The notes under the pieces: generated by a model
The model's database searches: none
Seen by the model: only the letters and a program-made list of their open reading frames with translations
Told to the model about the DNA's origin: nothing
In this document: positions 1 through 11,524 of the stretch, one piece after another
How positions within the stretch are numbered: the first letter of the stretch is position 1
Layout: every line of letters starts with the position of its first letter
Source of the DNA: Chlorocebus sabaeus
Lineage: Eukaryota > Chordata > Mammalia > Primates > Cercopithecidae
Reading direction: 5' to 3'
DNA length: 64,000 bases
Assembly: GCF_047675955.1 (NCBI RefSeq)
Contig: NC_132915.1
Span: forward strand, 13,511,766 to 13,575,765
Made by a program: the position numbers and the translations under genes

Positions 1-1130
1 GGAGAGAGCCACCAGAGAAAGGAAACCAGAATGGAAGAGAAAGAGGGTAAGAAGGGGCACAGAGTGAGCAAGACAGGATGACGGAGAGGAGAGCACAGAG
101 CACTCACCACCGCCCCCTCCATGGAAAAGCTGCAGTAAATGTCATTCGCTAGCAGGAACTTTCCTCTCATTAAAGCAGTTCAACCCTATTGAACACAGAG
201 CCTTCCTGTCTGCTAATCACTGCAGTACTGACTGCTGTGGGATCCCATCAATGCAGCCGTTTGGACTCACAATTTAACCTGCAAAAAAAGATTCACTCTT
301 AATTAAAACCAAGCTGACCTTTTGGAAGGCTTATTTCTGGAAGAAAAGAACTGACTTTTTAAGATTAATAAATCCTATTAAGTTCCATAACCACAAGACC
401 AGTGGGCACGTGCACTTGAATATCTGATAGCATCCCCCATAAGAATGTCATACAAACCCATGTCACATCTTCTGGAGCCTGGAACATGAGATGAACAGAT
501 GGGAGATGACTCTACAGAGGGCATCTCAATGGGCACCCCCATTGACTTGAGAAATGGAGCTAGCCCTTGTGGGCAGAGGGCCATGGCAATTGGTTTTTGT
601 CCCAAGAACCCATAGGAAACACTGTAATGCAAGATGTTGAATTGAGGTTGGGGTGGGGCTGATGTGGTAACCACAGAGAGAATTTAGGGTGCGGGGCTGT
701 CAATAGTGCATGGAATCTATGCCCACACCGATGGGGTTCTGCTTTCTATATTTGTAACAATGCACCAAATTTCCAGAGACAAAAGATAGTTTGAACTTAC
801 GGAAATCCAAGACTCATCTTCGCCTTTGAGCTACAACTGGTAAAAGGCAGGAGACAGGCAAAAATGGAAACCAAAATGTACTGGAGATACGAGTGGAATT
901 AAGGGTTTCATGTTCAGTGTATTTGACCAGAGATCAGAAGGATTTCTGGCTTCAAGTCTGCTTGAAACGGAGAACAACAATGCCTTCTCAGTGTAGACTG
1001 ATTTATTAATTGTTTTCTCACATTAAATTTGATGCTCACAATAATTTGGTAGAGCAGATACCTGAGATAGCAGGTATTATTGTCCTCATGTGACCAATAA
1101 GCCTCCGAAGACTTACTCTATGTGGGGTCA
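1..1130. other. Low-copy sequence, no gene recognised
   Basis: I see no repeat family and no coding exon here. The frames are short and lack domain signals. The part around 150-350 is AT-rich with homeobox-like TTAATTA and TAATCA words and could be conserved noncoding DNA, but only an alignment with other mammals could show that. Confidence 0.4.
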
Positions 1131-1335
1131 CCATTCCAGTTCTACTACCTGCTGGCTGTGTGACCTTAGACAGGTTACTTAACCTCCTCCATGCCTCAGT
1201 TTCTTCATCTGTTAAATAGGAATAAGATAGTACTTATTTTACAGAGTTGGGGCAAGGATTAAATGAAATAATATATGTAAAGTGTTTAGAGATGTTTTGC
1301 TATTTAATAAGCTTTCAATGAATGTTAGTTTTTAT
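1131..1335 (+). repeat. MIR SINE
   Basis: The MIR core is readable in order: the 'gctgtgtgacctt' box, 'caggttacttaacctcc', 'cctcagtttcttcatctgt', then the 'attaaatgaaataatatat...aaagtg' tail. It is an old, tRNA-derived mammalian SINE. No target-site duplication (TSD) survives. Confidence 0.85.
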
Positions 1336-1394
1336 TGACTACGTTGTCAGACCTGAGATTTTAATCCAGATCTTCTCACACCCGGACAGATCAT

Positions 1395-1575
1395 TGATGA
1401 AGAGCAAGAACATTACAGTCTAGCAGATCAGTGTGCAAACCTCAATTGCACAACCTAACGTTTAGATTCAGTTTCCTCATCTGTAAAATGGGAAAGTGAT
1501 TGTAATACCCATTGCATACTTGCTGGGAAGACTGTACGTGCTCAACATTTGGTAGTTGTTTTCCTCATCTTTATT
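1395..1575 (+). repeat. MIR-like SINE fragment
   Basis: The segment 'cagtttcctcatctgtaaa' followed by 'atgggaaagtgattgtaata' and a 'gtgctcaacatttggtag' end matches the 3' half of MIR. It is a second, more decayed copy just downstream of the first. Confidence 0.6.
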
Positions 1576-2236
1576 GTTCTTTGTTTTCCACTCGCTCACA
1601 GAGACACTGACAAAACAAACTAGACAGGTAAGAGCACTATATGATCTGAAGACTCTACAGAATTGTGAGATTACATGATACAGTTATCCTACAGTAGAGC
1701 AACTTTTAAGTTAGGTCATTTAGCAATGTCCTGCTAAACATGGAAGTCTGGACCTACTCATCCACTTTTGCTCCCTCCTGAAATCTCACTAATGACACTA
1801 AAGATATTTTTAAAACTCTATAAACTCACAAGGACAAAGAGAAAGCAGAGGAAACATTAGGAACAAAATGTTGAAAGCTGCGAACCAGAGGGGCAAGGAT
1901 GATTGACACCAAAAATCAAGAAATCCTAATTCTAATCAGCACGGAGAAAACCAAGAAGCAACCTCCAAAGGCCCTGAAATTGTCAGCCCAGATACTTGGA
2001 GGAGTGGTCATGAAAGTGAGGCTAAACAGAAGATGCTCTAGAAAGAGTCATTCTCTTAGATGCCATCCCATGCTCAGCCTGGCCAGGTGACTCATCTCTC
2101 AGCACTGGCAAAAGACCGAAGGATTTCTTTCCTGGAAAGGAACATCAGCTATAGTTGAAGATGAAAATATTGTGCTGAAAAAAAAAAAAAGGAGATTAAA
2201 TGAACATTTATCTGTCAATGCCTCTCAAGGACACTT
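1576..2236. other. Unassigned low-copy sequence
   Basis: I recognise no gene here. The purine-rich composition resembles decayed LINE ORF1 or 5' sequence, but I could not place it. A short A-run lies near 2179-2190. Confidence 0.3.
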
Positions 2237-2405
2237 CTAGAACTGTACTATGGAATGTAGTGCCACTAGCCATAAAATGAAATAAAATTTAAAATTCAGC
2301 CCGCACTCACACTAACCACATTTAAAGTGCTCAATAGCCATATGGAACATGCAGATCTAGAACATTCTCACCATCACAGAAAGGTCTACTGGCCAGCACT
2401 GTCTA
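2237..2405 (+). mobile_element. hAT-Charlie nonautonomous element, MER3-like
   Basis: The words 'gccactagcca', 'aaatttaaaattcag', 'agtgctcaatagcca', 'gaacattctcaccatcac' and the terminal 'ggccagcactgtc' follow a MER3/MER5-type hAT fossil. A related copy lies near 38205. The family is nonautonomous and has no coding capacity. Confidence 0.55.
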
Positions 2406-2519
2406 ATGCCCAGATTAGATCCTTGCATGAAGGATCTGATCAGCCCAAAAGGAAAGACTCAAAAATACTGACAGTGGCGGTTTCCCAAACAAAATGGCCA
2501 AAATGTTTAAACTCCTAAA

Positions 2520-3225
2520 ATCAATAGCCTTCAATCAGCTTATTCAAACCCTTCTTTGAATTGAAACCAAGTACCCTCAGCTAGATGAAGAAAGCCTCTA
2601 TCATGAGAGTAGAATCCAAAACAAACAGAACAAAATAATCTGAAGAAACAAACAAAGCAGGAAGAATAAATCTTCAAGAGAATGGTTATTGGCCAGGCTT
2701 GGTAGCTCACACCTGTTATCCCAGCACTTTGGGAGGCCAAGGTGGGCAGGTCACCTGAGGTCAGGAGTTTGAGACTAGCCTGGCCACCATGATGAAACCC
2801 TATCTCTACTAAAAATACAAAAATTAGTTGGACATGGTGGCGCACACCTGTAACCCTAGTTACTCGAGAGGCTGAGGCAGGACAATTGCTTGAAACTGGG
2901 GAGTGGAGGTTGCAGTGAGCCGAGATCGTGCCATTGCACTCCAGCCTGGGTGATAAGATGGAAAATCCGTCTCAACAACAACAAAAAAAAGAATGGTTAC
3001 TGACATCTTTAGAGAGTTCAGAGATGTTGCAACTGTAAAAAGGAATGGATTATCATAACAAAAAAATTCAGAGACATTTTTTAAAGAGATCTTAGAAATT
3101 TTAAAATAATAGCAGAAAAGAAATACTCAATAGAAGAATTAGAAGATAAGATTGGGAAAAAAAAAAAAAAAAAGCCCAGGAAGTAAACAAAAAGATAACT
3201 AGAGAAGAGGAAAAATGAATAAGTT
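2520..3225 (+). mobile_element. Old LINE fragment (HAL1/L1M ORF1-like), split by an Alu
   Basis: The part after the Alu contains 'actcaatagaagaattagaa', then 'gataagattg' and 'cccaggaagtaaacaaaaag'. This resembles the coiled-coil part of old L1/HAL1 ORF1. The reading frame is broken. An A17-type run interrupts it near 3158-3174. The assignment is from memory and tentative. Confidence 0.4.
2691..2989 (+). mobile_element. Alu (AluS-type), full length
   Basis: The body runs from 'ggccaggcttggtagctcac' through both monomers and the middle A-rich linker to a CAACAAC/A tail. The TSD 'agaatggtta' is at 2679-2688 and 2990-2999. Open frames within it are Alu translations and not genes. Confidence 0.95.
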
Positions 3226-3855
3226 GTCCTAGTCTTTGTACTTCCTTCACATTTTCACTATGAAATGTCAGAAACAAGAGTTCAGTTTCTGGGGCCAGCT
3301 CCCAGCCATAGAGAGAAATTACTCATGGTCTCGGACCCAGGAGTGCTGGATTCTGTGTGTAGTAAATTCATGATCCCTTTTCTTTCTTTTGCGTCCTCCT
3401 CTCTCTAGCTTGCCCCGATCCCTCCACCTTGCTTCTTTGATTAGTAGTCAAACACAGCACTACAGAACCTTTTTTTTTCTGGAAGTCAAAACAGAGAAGT
3501 GGTTTTCAAAAAATATGGAGGCCAAAGGAAATTTGGGGTGAGGGTTTAGCACAACTGCCTCACTTCACCAATGGTGTAGCCTGCCTGTCTTCTCAGCTGA
3601 CTGCTGCTCTTGGAGGTCTTCACGCTGACTTTGCCCTCTCCTGCATCCTTACTGCCTGGCACCGCCTCTCTGGAAGCACAGTCATCACAGGTGCAACTAT
3701 CAATCCTGCAAGTTTTTTAGGATAGAGAAAAATGGCCAGGATATGTAAGTGTCAATGAGTTTGGAGACAAAAGAGAAGAAAATGAAATTAAAATGTAAAA
3801 GGAAGCAAAAAGTTAAAAGGAAAGGGAAAAGGTTATATTAATAGTAGTTGGTATA
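3226..3855. other. Unassigned low-copy sequence
   Basis: I recognise no repeat or gene. It contains a pyrimidine-rich stretch near 3376-3440 and no long frame. Confidence 0.35.
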
Positions 3856-3965
3856 TTTTTTTTTTTACTTTTTATTATACAAAATTTAAAACATATGCCA
3901 AATAATAGTTTAATGAATACCCACATTTAAATTATCCAGATCCAACAATATCAAGTCATAGTTAA
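3856..3965. repeat. Old L1 3'-end-like fragment
   Basis: After a T-run, 'tttttattatacaaaattta' and 'aatagtttaatgaataccca' followed by 'atccagatccaacaatatca' resemble the 3' untranslated region shared by old L1M families. Family and strand are uncertain. Confidence 0.4.
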
Positions 3966-4205
3966 TAGCAGCTTTGAAATAATAATCATAATATATTGAA
4001 TGCTCGCCATGTGCGACGTCTGTTCTAAATATGATGTACAGATTGTGATAGATGAAAAGTTTTAAAAGTTCTTTGCCACGATTCCTATCAAGAGGTTGGG
4101 TCTAAATCAGCTCCCACATCAGCTCCGGCCTGGTCTGTAAGATGCTTTGACCAACAGAATGCAGCAGAAGAGACACTGTGCAACTTCAGGGCCCGGGCTT
4201 GAGAA
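3966..4205 (+). repeat. MIR-like and MLT1-like fragments
   Basis: Bases 3990-4040 resemble the MIR3 opening ('tattgaatgctcgccatgtg'). Bases 4075-4200 contain 'tgctttgaccaacagaatgc', then 'agcagaagagacactgtg' and 'cttgagaagc', a pattern of MaLR-type LTRs. Both are short and decayed. Confidence 0.35.
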
Positions 4206-4211
4206 GCTCCG

Positions 4212-4622
4212 GTGGTGAGTTTGATGTATCAACTTGACTTGGCTACAGAACCCAGTTATTCAGTCATACACTAACTGGGTGTTGCTGTGAAGGTATTTTT
4301 TAGATGTGATTAAAGTCCATTATCAGTTGACTTTAAGTAAGGAAGATTATCCTAATAATTTGGGTGGACCTGATCTACTCAGTTGAAAGGTCTTAAGAGC
4401 AGGACTGAGGCTTCCCTAAAAAAGAAAAATTTTGCCTGTGGAGATTAGATTCACGGCATGCCCAGGAGTTTCCAGCCTGCCCTTCCTGATTGCATGCCTT
4501 ACATATTTTGAACATGCCTAGTCAGCTCCCGCAATCATGTAAGCCAATTCTTGCAATAAATCTCTTAATAAATATCTCCTACTGGTTGTTCTGTTTCTCT
4601 GGTGTAACCCTGACTGATAACA
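4212..4622 (+). repeat. ERVL-class LTR, MLT2B-like
   Basis: Landmarks in order are 'gtatcaacttgacttggcta', 'gtgttgctgtgaaggtattt', 'agatgtgattaaagtc', 'tcagttgactttaagtaagg', 'gtgggtgg'-like text, a run of AATAAA signals at the 3' side and the terminal 'ctgtttctctggtgtaaccc' then 'tgactgataaca'. It is followed directly by ERVL/MaLR internal sequence, so it is read as a 5' LTR. It is an ancient fossil. Confidence 0.65.
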
Positions 4623-6080
4623 AATTTTTGTACTTGTAAGTGGTACTGTAGTAAATACCTAAAAATGTAGAAGTTGCTTTAGAATTCAGTAGTGGGCATA
4701 CAGTAGAAAAATTGTAAGGAGCGTGATAGAGAAAGCCTAGATTGTCTCGAGCAGACTGTTAGTAGAAATACGGATGTTGACTGGGTGCGGTGGCTCATGC
4801 CTGTAATCCAAGGACTTTGGGAGGCTGAGGCAGGTGGATCACCTGAGGTCAGAAGTTCAAGACCAGCCTGGCCAATGTGGTGAAACCCCATCTCTACTAA
4901 AAATACAAAAATTAGCCAGGCGTGGTGACAGGCAACTGTAATCTCAGCTGCTTGGGAGGCTGAAATGGGAGAATCCCTTAGAACCCAGGAGGGGGAGGTT
5001 GCAGTGAGCTGAGTTCATGCGGTTGCACTCCAGCCTGGGCCAACAACGACGAGACTCCGTCTAAAAAAAAAAAAAAGAAGAAGAAATACGGATGTTAACA
5101 GCTCTGCTGATAGGGACTCAGAAGGAAATGAGGAGCTGAGTAGAGAAAACATATAGTATCTGAAAATATTTAAATGATCATAAGCATACTGTTGGTCGAA
5201 ATGTGGGCATTGAAGGTGTTGCTGGTGAAGGTTCAGGAAAAAATGAGAAACATGATATTGAAAACTGGAAAAATGGCGATCCTTGTTCCATAGTGACAGA
5301 ATTATGCTCTATAGTTATGTAGAAAGCAGAACTTGTAGCAATAAACTGAGATATTTAGCAGAGGAAATTTCTAAGCAGTGTTGAAAGTAGGGCCTGGTTT
5401 CTTCTTGCTGCTTATAGTAAAATGAGAGTGGAAAAAATATTGATTAAGGGAAGAAGTGTTCAACAAAAATAAGTGAGGATTGATGATTTGCAATATTCCC
5501 AGCCTATACCAATTGCCAAAGACACTAAAATTAGGAAATTTGTTGTCAGGAAAAAGTGCTCTGGAGAGAAAACCAAGGATGTGGCTACACGGCCTTTCCA
5601 CTCGTGTCTTGAAGAATCAAAAGTTCAGATTATTTAGTTACACAGAAGGGTTAGACCTTTGACTTGAGGAGGTAAGGCATGTGAGTCACTGATTCCCTCA
5701 GCCATCTCAGTAGAAGCCAGGAATAGTGATGGGATTATCCAGGAAGGATCTGTAGAGGAGCCTCTTGCCCAAAGAAGTATATTCCCAAGACATACACAGT
5801 AGACTCAGAAGGTTCTGAAGAATGTATACCAGCATAAACACCACCAACTTGAACTGGAAGGGAAAAAATGGAGGAAGACAAAAATGAAAGAAGGCTATCT
5901 GACTCCCAAAATTCTAAAGGAATTTGATAATATAATAGATATATATAATGGTTATATAATAGCATAGGAGAGAGACAGAGAAGTCAAGAATGACTTAAAG
6001 CCTTTTGACCCAAACAATTGCAAGGATGGAGGTGCCAAAAACCATAATGGGAATGTCAAGAAATATGCTTTCTTATGGTA
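4623..6080 (+). mobile_element. ERVL/MaLR internal region, gag-side remnant
   Basis: It starts right after the LTR with the leader-like 'ggtactgtagtaaatacc' and continues through gag-side words such as 'agtagaaatacggatgtta', 'aagcagaacttgtagcaata' and 'atttagcagaggaaatttct'. Frames are broken by stops and indels, and no protein can be read through. An Alu sits inside it (4779-5081). Where it ends near the following L1 is uncertain. Confidence 0.6.
4779..5081 (+). mobile_element. Alu (AluS-type), full length, inside ERVL remnant
   Basis: A complete dimeric Alu with an A14 tail and GAAGAA extension. The 15-base TSD 'agaaatacggatgtt' is perfect at 4764-4778 and 5082-5096, so the retroviral sequence on both sides was continuous before insertion. 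Confidence 0.95.
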
Positions 6081-6084
6081 ATAT

Positions 6085-7516
6085 CAGAGCTCAAAAACAC
6101 AGGAATAAATATTTACAATTTTGAATGAGATAACAGCTTCTTAGTTATGACACCAAAAGCACAAGCAACAAAAGAAAAAAATTACTTAAACTGTATTTCA
6201 AAATTAAAAGCATCCGTGCTTCAAAGAACATCACCAAGGAAGTAAAAAGAAAAAACACAGAGCTGGGAGGAGGGGAATAATTTGCAAATCATATATCTGG
6301 TAATGGACTCACATGTCAAATATGCAAAGAACTCTTACAACTCAATAGTAAAAGATAACCCAATTAAAAAGTGGGCAAAGGATTTGAATAGACATTTCTT
6401 CAAAGAAAATACGCATCACATGAAAAGATGCTCAGCTTCATTGACCGCCAGGGAAATGCAAAGCCCACAGTGAGATACTACTTTCTACCAACCAGGTTGG
6501 CTATAATAAAAAAAAGGACAGAAAGTAACAACTGTCAAGAACGTAGAGAAATCGGAACCTGTATACACTCCTGACAGGAGTGTAAAATGGTGAAGCCTCT
6601 TTGAAAATCAGTCTGGTAATTCCTTAAGAGTTTACACATAGAGTTACCAGGTGACTCAGCAATCTCACTCCTAGGTGTATGCCTAAAAGAAATCAAAACA
6701 TATGTCCACACAAAGACTGGTACATGAATATTTACAGCAGCACTAATAACAATAGTCAAGAAATATAAAGGAACCGAATAGTCATCGGCTGATGAACGTA
6801 TAAATAAAATGTGGTATATCCATACCATGGGATATTATTTGACAATAAAAGGGAATGAAATACTGAATCATGGTACAACATGAATGAATCTTGAAAATAT
6901 TATGCTAGATTTAAAAAGCCAGGCCCAAAAGATCACATATTGTGTGATTCCATTTACATAGAAATGGCTAGGACAGACAACTTTCTTTTTTTTTTTTTGA
7001 GACAGAGTCTCACTCTGTCACCCAGGCTGGAGTGCAGTGTTGCAATCTCGGCTCACTGCAACCTCTCCCTCCTAGGTTCTAAGGGATTCTCCTGCCTCAG
7101 CCTCCCAAGTAGCTGGGATTACAGGCTCATGCCACCACACCCGGCTAATTTTGTATTTTTAGTAGAGACGAGGTTTCACCATGTTGGCCAGGCTAATCTC
7201 TAACTCCTGACCTCAGGTGATCCACCCCCCTCAGCCTTCCAAAGTGCTGGGATTACAAGCATGAGCCACCCCGCCCGGCCAGAACAGACAAATGTATAGA
7301 TACAGAAAATAGATTACTAGTATCCTAAGGCTGGGGAATGAGTGAAATGGAGAATAACAGCTAACAAGAATAGATTTCCTTCTGGGGTGACATAAATGTT
7401 CCAAAATTGATTGTGCTGATGGTTGCACAACTCGGTGAATGTACTAAAACCACTGGGTTTTATACTTTAAGTGGGTGAATTGTATGGTATGTGAATTATA
7501 TTTCAATAAAGCCATA
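6085..7516 (+). mobile_element. Old L1 (L1M), 5'-truncated, sense, split by an Alu
   Basis: The end of ORF2 is readable ('aaagtgggcaaaggatttga', 'atgaaaagatgctcagcttc'). It is followed by the 3' untranslated region ('aaatgtggtatatccatacc', 'tgtgattccatttacat', 'ggttgcacaactcggtgaat') and the end 'tatatttcaataaagcc', typical of L1MB/L1MC. ORF2 is broken by stops and frameshifts. The Alu at 6981-7280 lies in its 3' part. Confidence 0.85.
6981..7280 (-). mobile_element. Alu, antisense, inside old L1
   Basis: A T-run followed by 'gagacagagtctcactctgt' and ending 'accccgcccggcc'. TSD 'aggacagacaa' (6970-6980) and 'agaacagacaa' (7281-7291) differ at one base. Confidence 0.95.
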
Positions 7517-7930
7517 CCAAAGGGGGAAAAAGGAAAGAATAAGAAAGCATGCCTGAGGTCCGCTCTTGTTCAGCCCTGCTGGGCAATGAACTCCAAATAT
7601 ACCACACATCTCCCTATTTCATAGTTTGAGGGATTAGGAGGGCCTGTGGTTCTAGTAAGGGTAGACTGCCCAGGACACCCAAGGTCAGTCTCAGGTGGTG
7701 CCATCCCAACTGCAGATACCAGGCCATGCCTACTTGCCCTTGGTAGGAAAAAAAAATAAAAAATAAAAAGGCTGATAAAACTACTCAGCGCAACTATATG
7801 TTACTTTTGTGGAAAATTAAAGATAAATTTGTTTAGCCTAAACTCTTTAATGTCAAGGGACAATTTTAAGGGCAGATCTGTGAACCCAGAGAGTGGAGTC
7901 TTGAGGCACAGAGGGTTATCTGTAGGCTTT
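7517..7930. other. Unassigned sequence, possibly MaLR internal
   Basis: No family is recognised with confidence. It lies between the L1 end and clear MaLR internal sequence, so it may be part of the same old provirus. It contains an A-rich patch at 7748-7770. Confidence 0.3.
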
Positions 7931-8340
7931 GAAACCTAACCTAGTTCACCTGGTTGGATTTCAAAATAGATTGGAACTGATGATTCCTTTTTTCCTTCCA
8001 TTTTCCCTCTTTTTGATCAGAAATCTCTATAGCCGTTATTCATTTCCTGTGCCAACATTGTACTTGAGTAGATAGCTTGTTTTTTCGTTTTGCAGGTCCA
8101 CAGGTAGGGGGGAATGCTGCCCCAGGATGGGTAATACTTGGAGTCTCACCAATACCTGAGTTAGACATTTAGAGGATGAGATGTGAGACTTTTGAGCTGA
8201 TAAGATTGAGCTGAGATTTTGGACTTTAAGTTGATGCTGTAATGGGTTGAGGCTTTGGGGGAAGTTGGAATGGAGTGAATATATTTTACATCTGGGATGG
8301 ATGTGAATCTTTGGGGGACACAGGGTAGAGCGTGGTAGGT
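7931..8340 (+). mobile_element. ERVL-MaLR internal region, 3' end
   Basis: Words such as 'ctggttggatttcaaa', 'tgctgccccaggatgggtaa', 'cttggagtctcaccaatacc' and 'ggctttgggggaag' follow the 3' part of MLT1/MST-type internal sequence. An LTR-like segment follows. It is non-coding. Confidence 0.6.
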
Positions 8341-8552
8341 AGAATAGTGGCGTCCCCAAGGATTTCCATGGCCCACTCCCTAGAACCTGTGGATATGTTA
8401 CTTTACATGACAAAGGGGCTGAAAGTGTGATTAATTTAAGGCTCTTGCAATGGAAAGATTGTCCTGGGCTTTCCACGTAGGCCTGATGTAATCAGATGAG
8501 TTCTTATAAGAGGGAGACAGGTGTGTAGGGTCCAGGAGAGAGATATGATGAT
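8341..8552 (+). repeat. MaLR-type LTR, 5' part only
   Basis: The segment 'agaatagtggcgtccccaag' then 'ctagaacctgtggatatgtt' and 'cttataagagggagacag' matches the first half of an MLT1-like LTR. It is cut off at an antisense Alu fragment. It differs in type from the LTR at 4212, so one intact provirus from 4.2 to 8.5 kb is not proven. Confidence 0.55.
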
Positions 8553-8745
8553 GCAAGCATAGGCCTATGCCACCACACCCAGCTAGTTTTTGTTTTGTTT
8601 TTTGTATTTTTTGTAGAGACAGGATTTTGCCACGTTGCCCAGGTTGGTTTCAAACTCCTAGGTTCAAGCAATCCACCTGCCTTGGCCTCCCAAAGTGCTG
8701 GGATAACAGTGCTGGGATAACCGGTGTGAGCCATCACACCCAGCA
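8553..8745 (-). mobile_element. Alu fragment, antisense
   Basis: Only the left-arm side of an Alu is present ('gccaccacacccagctag' to 'gagccatcacacccagc'). A 14-base unit 'gtgctgggataaca' is tandemly duplicated at about 8696-8722. No TSD is seen. Confidence 0.85.
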
Positions 8746-9938
8746 GAACTGCCCTTTTTAATGTAGGCTAACTGCTCCAGAGAAATTTCTATTCTACGTG
8801 AATTCAGTGGCATGGCCTTGGATAAAAGGCTTTGGGAAACTCTCCCTCTTAGTTGTATTTATAGAAGCCTTCCTAGTAATGTGGAATCAGTCAAGCAGAA
8901 CCAAGCTAATACAATAAGCTTGACTCTTGGCAACCAGAAGGCTCCTGGTAGAAAATGGCTCAATGCAAGAGCAGACAGGAAAAATGGCTGATAAGTCACA
9001 TAAAACCCAGAATTTCCAAGTCAGAAGGCACGACAGAGCTCATCTAACCTAACCTGGAGGTGTTGACAAGCAGTGATTCATGAATATGCAGTATCAGGGT
9101 GAATACACAGAAATGTCACCAACTACTTCCCTAAATGGAAATTTTGTAAAGATTCTTTCCATACAACCAGCATCCAGGCCCCCTCATAAACTAAGTTACT
9201 GAAAAGAGAAAACTCCCTGCTACTTTATATAATCTGTGAAGCCCACAGACAGAATTTTAGTCATAGATGTGTACACATAATAGGCACTAAGTGGCTAGAC
9301 TTGAGGAAGCCCTCCCCGTTCCAGTAGATCTTAATAGTTATTAATAAAAATCTACACATACACGTATTTTACTTGTCTGTGTATATTAATATATTCATAA
9401 AGGCTATCAGCTCAAGTAAATTAAAAATCTCATTGCTCTCACACACAACCCTTAATTAATCCAATGATCACATTCTTGAGCAAACCTGTAATACAATACA
9501 GATTTCTGGAGGTTTAAACAGATTCTATTAAAAGTTTGTTTCTGTGACCTGTTGATAGGCATTGAGAACACCAGACATGAAAGAAGCTGTCTTCTTTTAA
9601 GTAAGCAAGGTTTATTTGGATCAGAGTGTATGAAGGATGAGAAGAGTTTCCAAGTTCTGTACCGTGCCCTGAGCCAGAGTGCACATTTCCCAAGCAATGC
9701 TCTCCCATGCTGATTAGAGCTTGATGATATTTGCATCTGGTACTTGTATGTAATGAGTCCTTCCTCTCTGCTCATGTTCAGTCACTCTTCTCTTTCATCA
9801 AGAAGATGTTCTCTGTCCATCTTCATCATTGTAAAATAAAATTTGGCTCTTGAAATCTAAGTATTCTTTCATGTTTCATTAGAATTTCTTCTATGGTTTC
9901 ACAGAATTCTTGTACATGATTCAGACATTTTTAAAGCT
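8746..9938. other. Unassigned low-copy sequence
   Basis: I recognise no repeat family or exon. The antisense frame near 9452-9775 has no domain signal and its base composition is like the flanks, so I do not call a gene. Confidence 0.35.
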
Positions 9939-9950
9939 CCCCAAAACTTT

Positions 9951-10258
9951 TTTTTTTTTTTTTTTTAGATGGAGTCTCACTCTGTCACTCTGTCGCCCAG
10001 ACTGGAGTGCAGTGGTGCGATCTCAGCTCACTGCAAGCTCCGCCTCCTGGGTTCACACCATTCTCCTGCCTCAGCCTCCTGAGTAGCTGGGACTACAGGT
10101 GCCCGCCACCATGCCCAGCTAATTTTTTGTATTTTTAGTAGAGATGGGGCTTCATATTGTTGGCCAGGGTGGTCTCGATCTCCTGACCTTGTGATCCGCC
10201 CACCTTGGCCTCCCAAAGTGCTGGGATTACAGGCGTGAGCCACCACACCCAGCCACTG
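9951..10258 (-). mobile_element. Alu (AluS/Y-type), antisense
   Basis: T18-type tail, full body, ending 'gccaccacacccagcc'. TSD 'cccaaaactttt' at 9939-9950 and 10259-10270. There is a small 'actctgtc' duplication near 9980. It faces the next Alu. Confidence 0.95.
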
Positions 10259-10373
10259 CCCAAAACTTTTAAACCTTTGATTAGTTATATACATGAATAT
10301 CTCAAAATACACAAAATTCCTTAAGAAATAAATTCTTCAATTTTTATAAACACTTAAAAATATGTGCTATCAT

Positions 10374-10681
10374 GGCCAGGCGTGGTGGCTCATGCCTGTA
10401 ATCCCAGGGCTTTGGGAGGCCGAGGCAGACGGATCACTTGAGGTCAGGAGTTCGAGACCAGCCTGGCCAACATGGCGAAACCTCATCTCTGCTAAAAGTA
10501 CAAAAATTAGCCAGGCATGGTGGTGGGCACCTGTAATCCCAGCTACTCAGGAGGCTGAGGCAGGAGAATCACTTGAACCTGGGAGGCAGGGGTTGCAGTG
10601 AGCCGGGATCACGCCACTGCACTCCATCCTGGGCAACAAAGCGAGACTCCATCTCAAAAAAAAGAAAAAAAAGAAAAAAAA
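10374..10681 (+). mobile_element. Alu (AluS-type), sense
   Basis: Full-length, from 'ggccaggcgtggtggctcat' to a tail of (A)nG units. TSD is approximately 'aaatatgtgctat' on the left and 'aaaatgtgctac' on the right. It forms an inverted pair with the preceding Alu. Confidence 0.95.
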
Positions 10682-11220
10682 ATGTGCTACCTGCTTAAGG
10701 GTTTCTCATCCTAATTTTTAAATATTAAGTAAATGCTCAGCAATGTTTATAGTTATTTTGAATAGTCACTGCCTACTGTCATCAATTTAGAGGGGTATTT
10801 CCAAGTGATTGCTGGATATTGTACACTCAATGGTTTTAGAGTGACCACATGAAATGGAAATTATACCCAGCTACACTTGGAGACTTTTTGTATATACAGG
10901 TACACTGGGACAGAAGTGAGAAGCTCACCCATACACAGGCTCTTCCGTGAAGGTCAGAGAGGAGTGGAGAAAATGGGGTTATGAGATTGATGGTATCATG
11001 GTATCATACACAAGAGACTGGAGAGGTCAGTGGATGAGAGAAGGTTGTGGGTAGAAAGTAGAAAGAATGGTCAGTGGGATACCATAGGATGCTAGAAATG
11101 TATTACTTTAGGAGCTTCCAAATCAAATGCCTCCAGGGATTACACTTATGAAAAAAAGACAAGTGGACCAAGGGAAATTATAAGATGAACTGAAAGAAAA
11201 AGGCCTCAACCCAAAGGCAT
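10682..11220. other. Unassigned low-copy sequence
   Basis: No repeat or gene is recognised. Short direct words ('agaaagtagaaagaatgg') give a purine-rich feel but no tandem array. Confidence 0.35.
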
Positions 11221-11230
11221 TTAAGTTCAA

Positions 11231-11524
11231 TTTTTTTTTTTTTTTTTTGAGATGGAGTCTCTCTCTGTTGCCCAAGCTGGAGTGCTGTAGCACAGTGGAA
11301 TGATCTCAGCTCACTGCAACCTCTGCCTCCCGGGTTCACGCCATCCTCCTGCCTCAGCCTCCTGAGTAGCTGGGACTACAGGCACCCGCCATCACGCCCA
11401 GCTAATTTTTGTATTTTTAGTAGAGACGAGGTTTCACCATGTTGGCTAGGATGGTCTCAATCTCCTGACCCACCTCGGCCTTTCAAAGTGCTAGGATTAC
11501 AGGCGTGAGCCACTGCACCCGGCC
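11231..11524 (-). mobile_element. Alu (AluS-type), antisense
   Basis: A T18 run, then 'gagatggagtctctctctgt', ending 'gccactgcacccggcc'. TSD is degenerate: 'aagttcaatttt' on the left and 'aagcccaatttc' on the right. Confidence 0.93.

Noticed and set aside
8036..8476. Antisense frame of 146 codons
   Set aside because: It covers MaLR internal sequence and the start of an LTR on the wrong strand, with no domain or splice context.
10362..10601. Frame beginning MCYHGQAWWLMPVIPG and similar frames elsewhere
   Set aside because: It is a standard translation of an Alu. The same applies to frames at 2540-2845, 6940-7203, 50037-50252, 58140-58454 and others.
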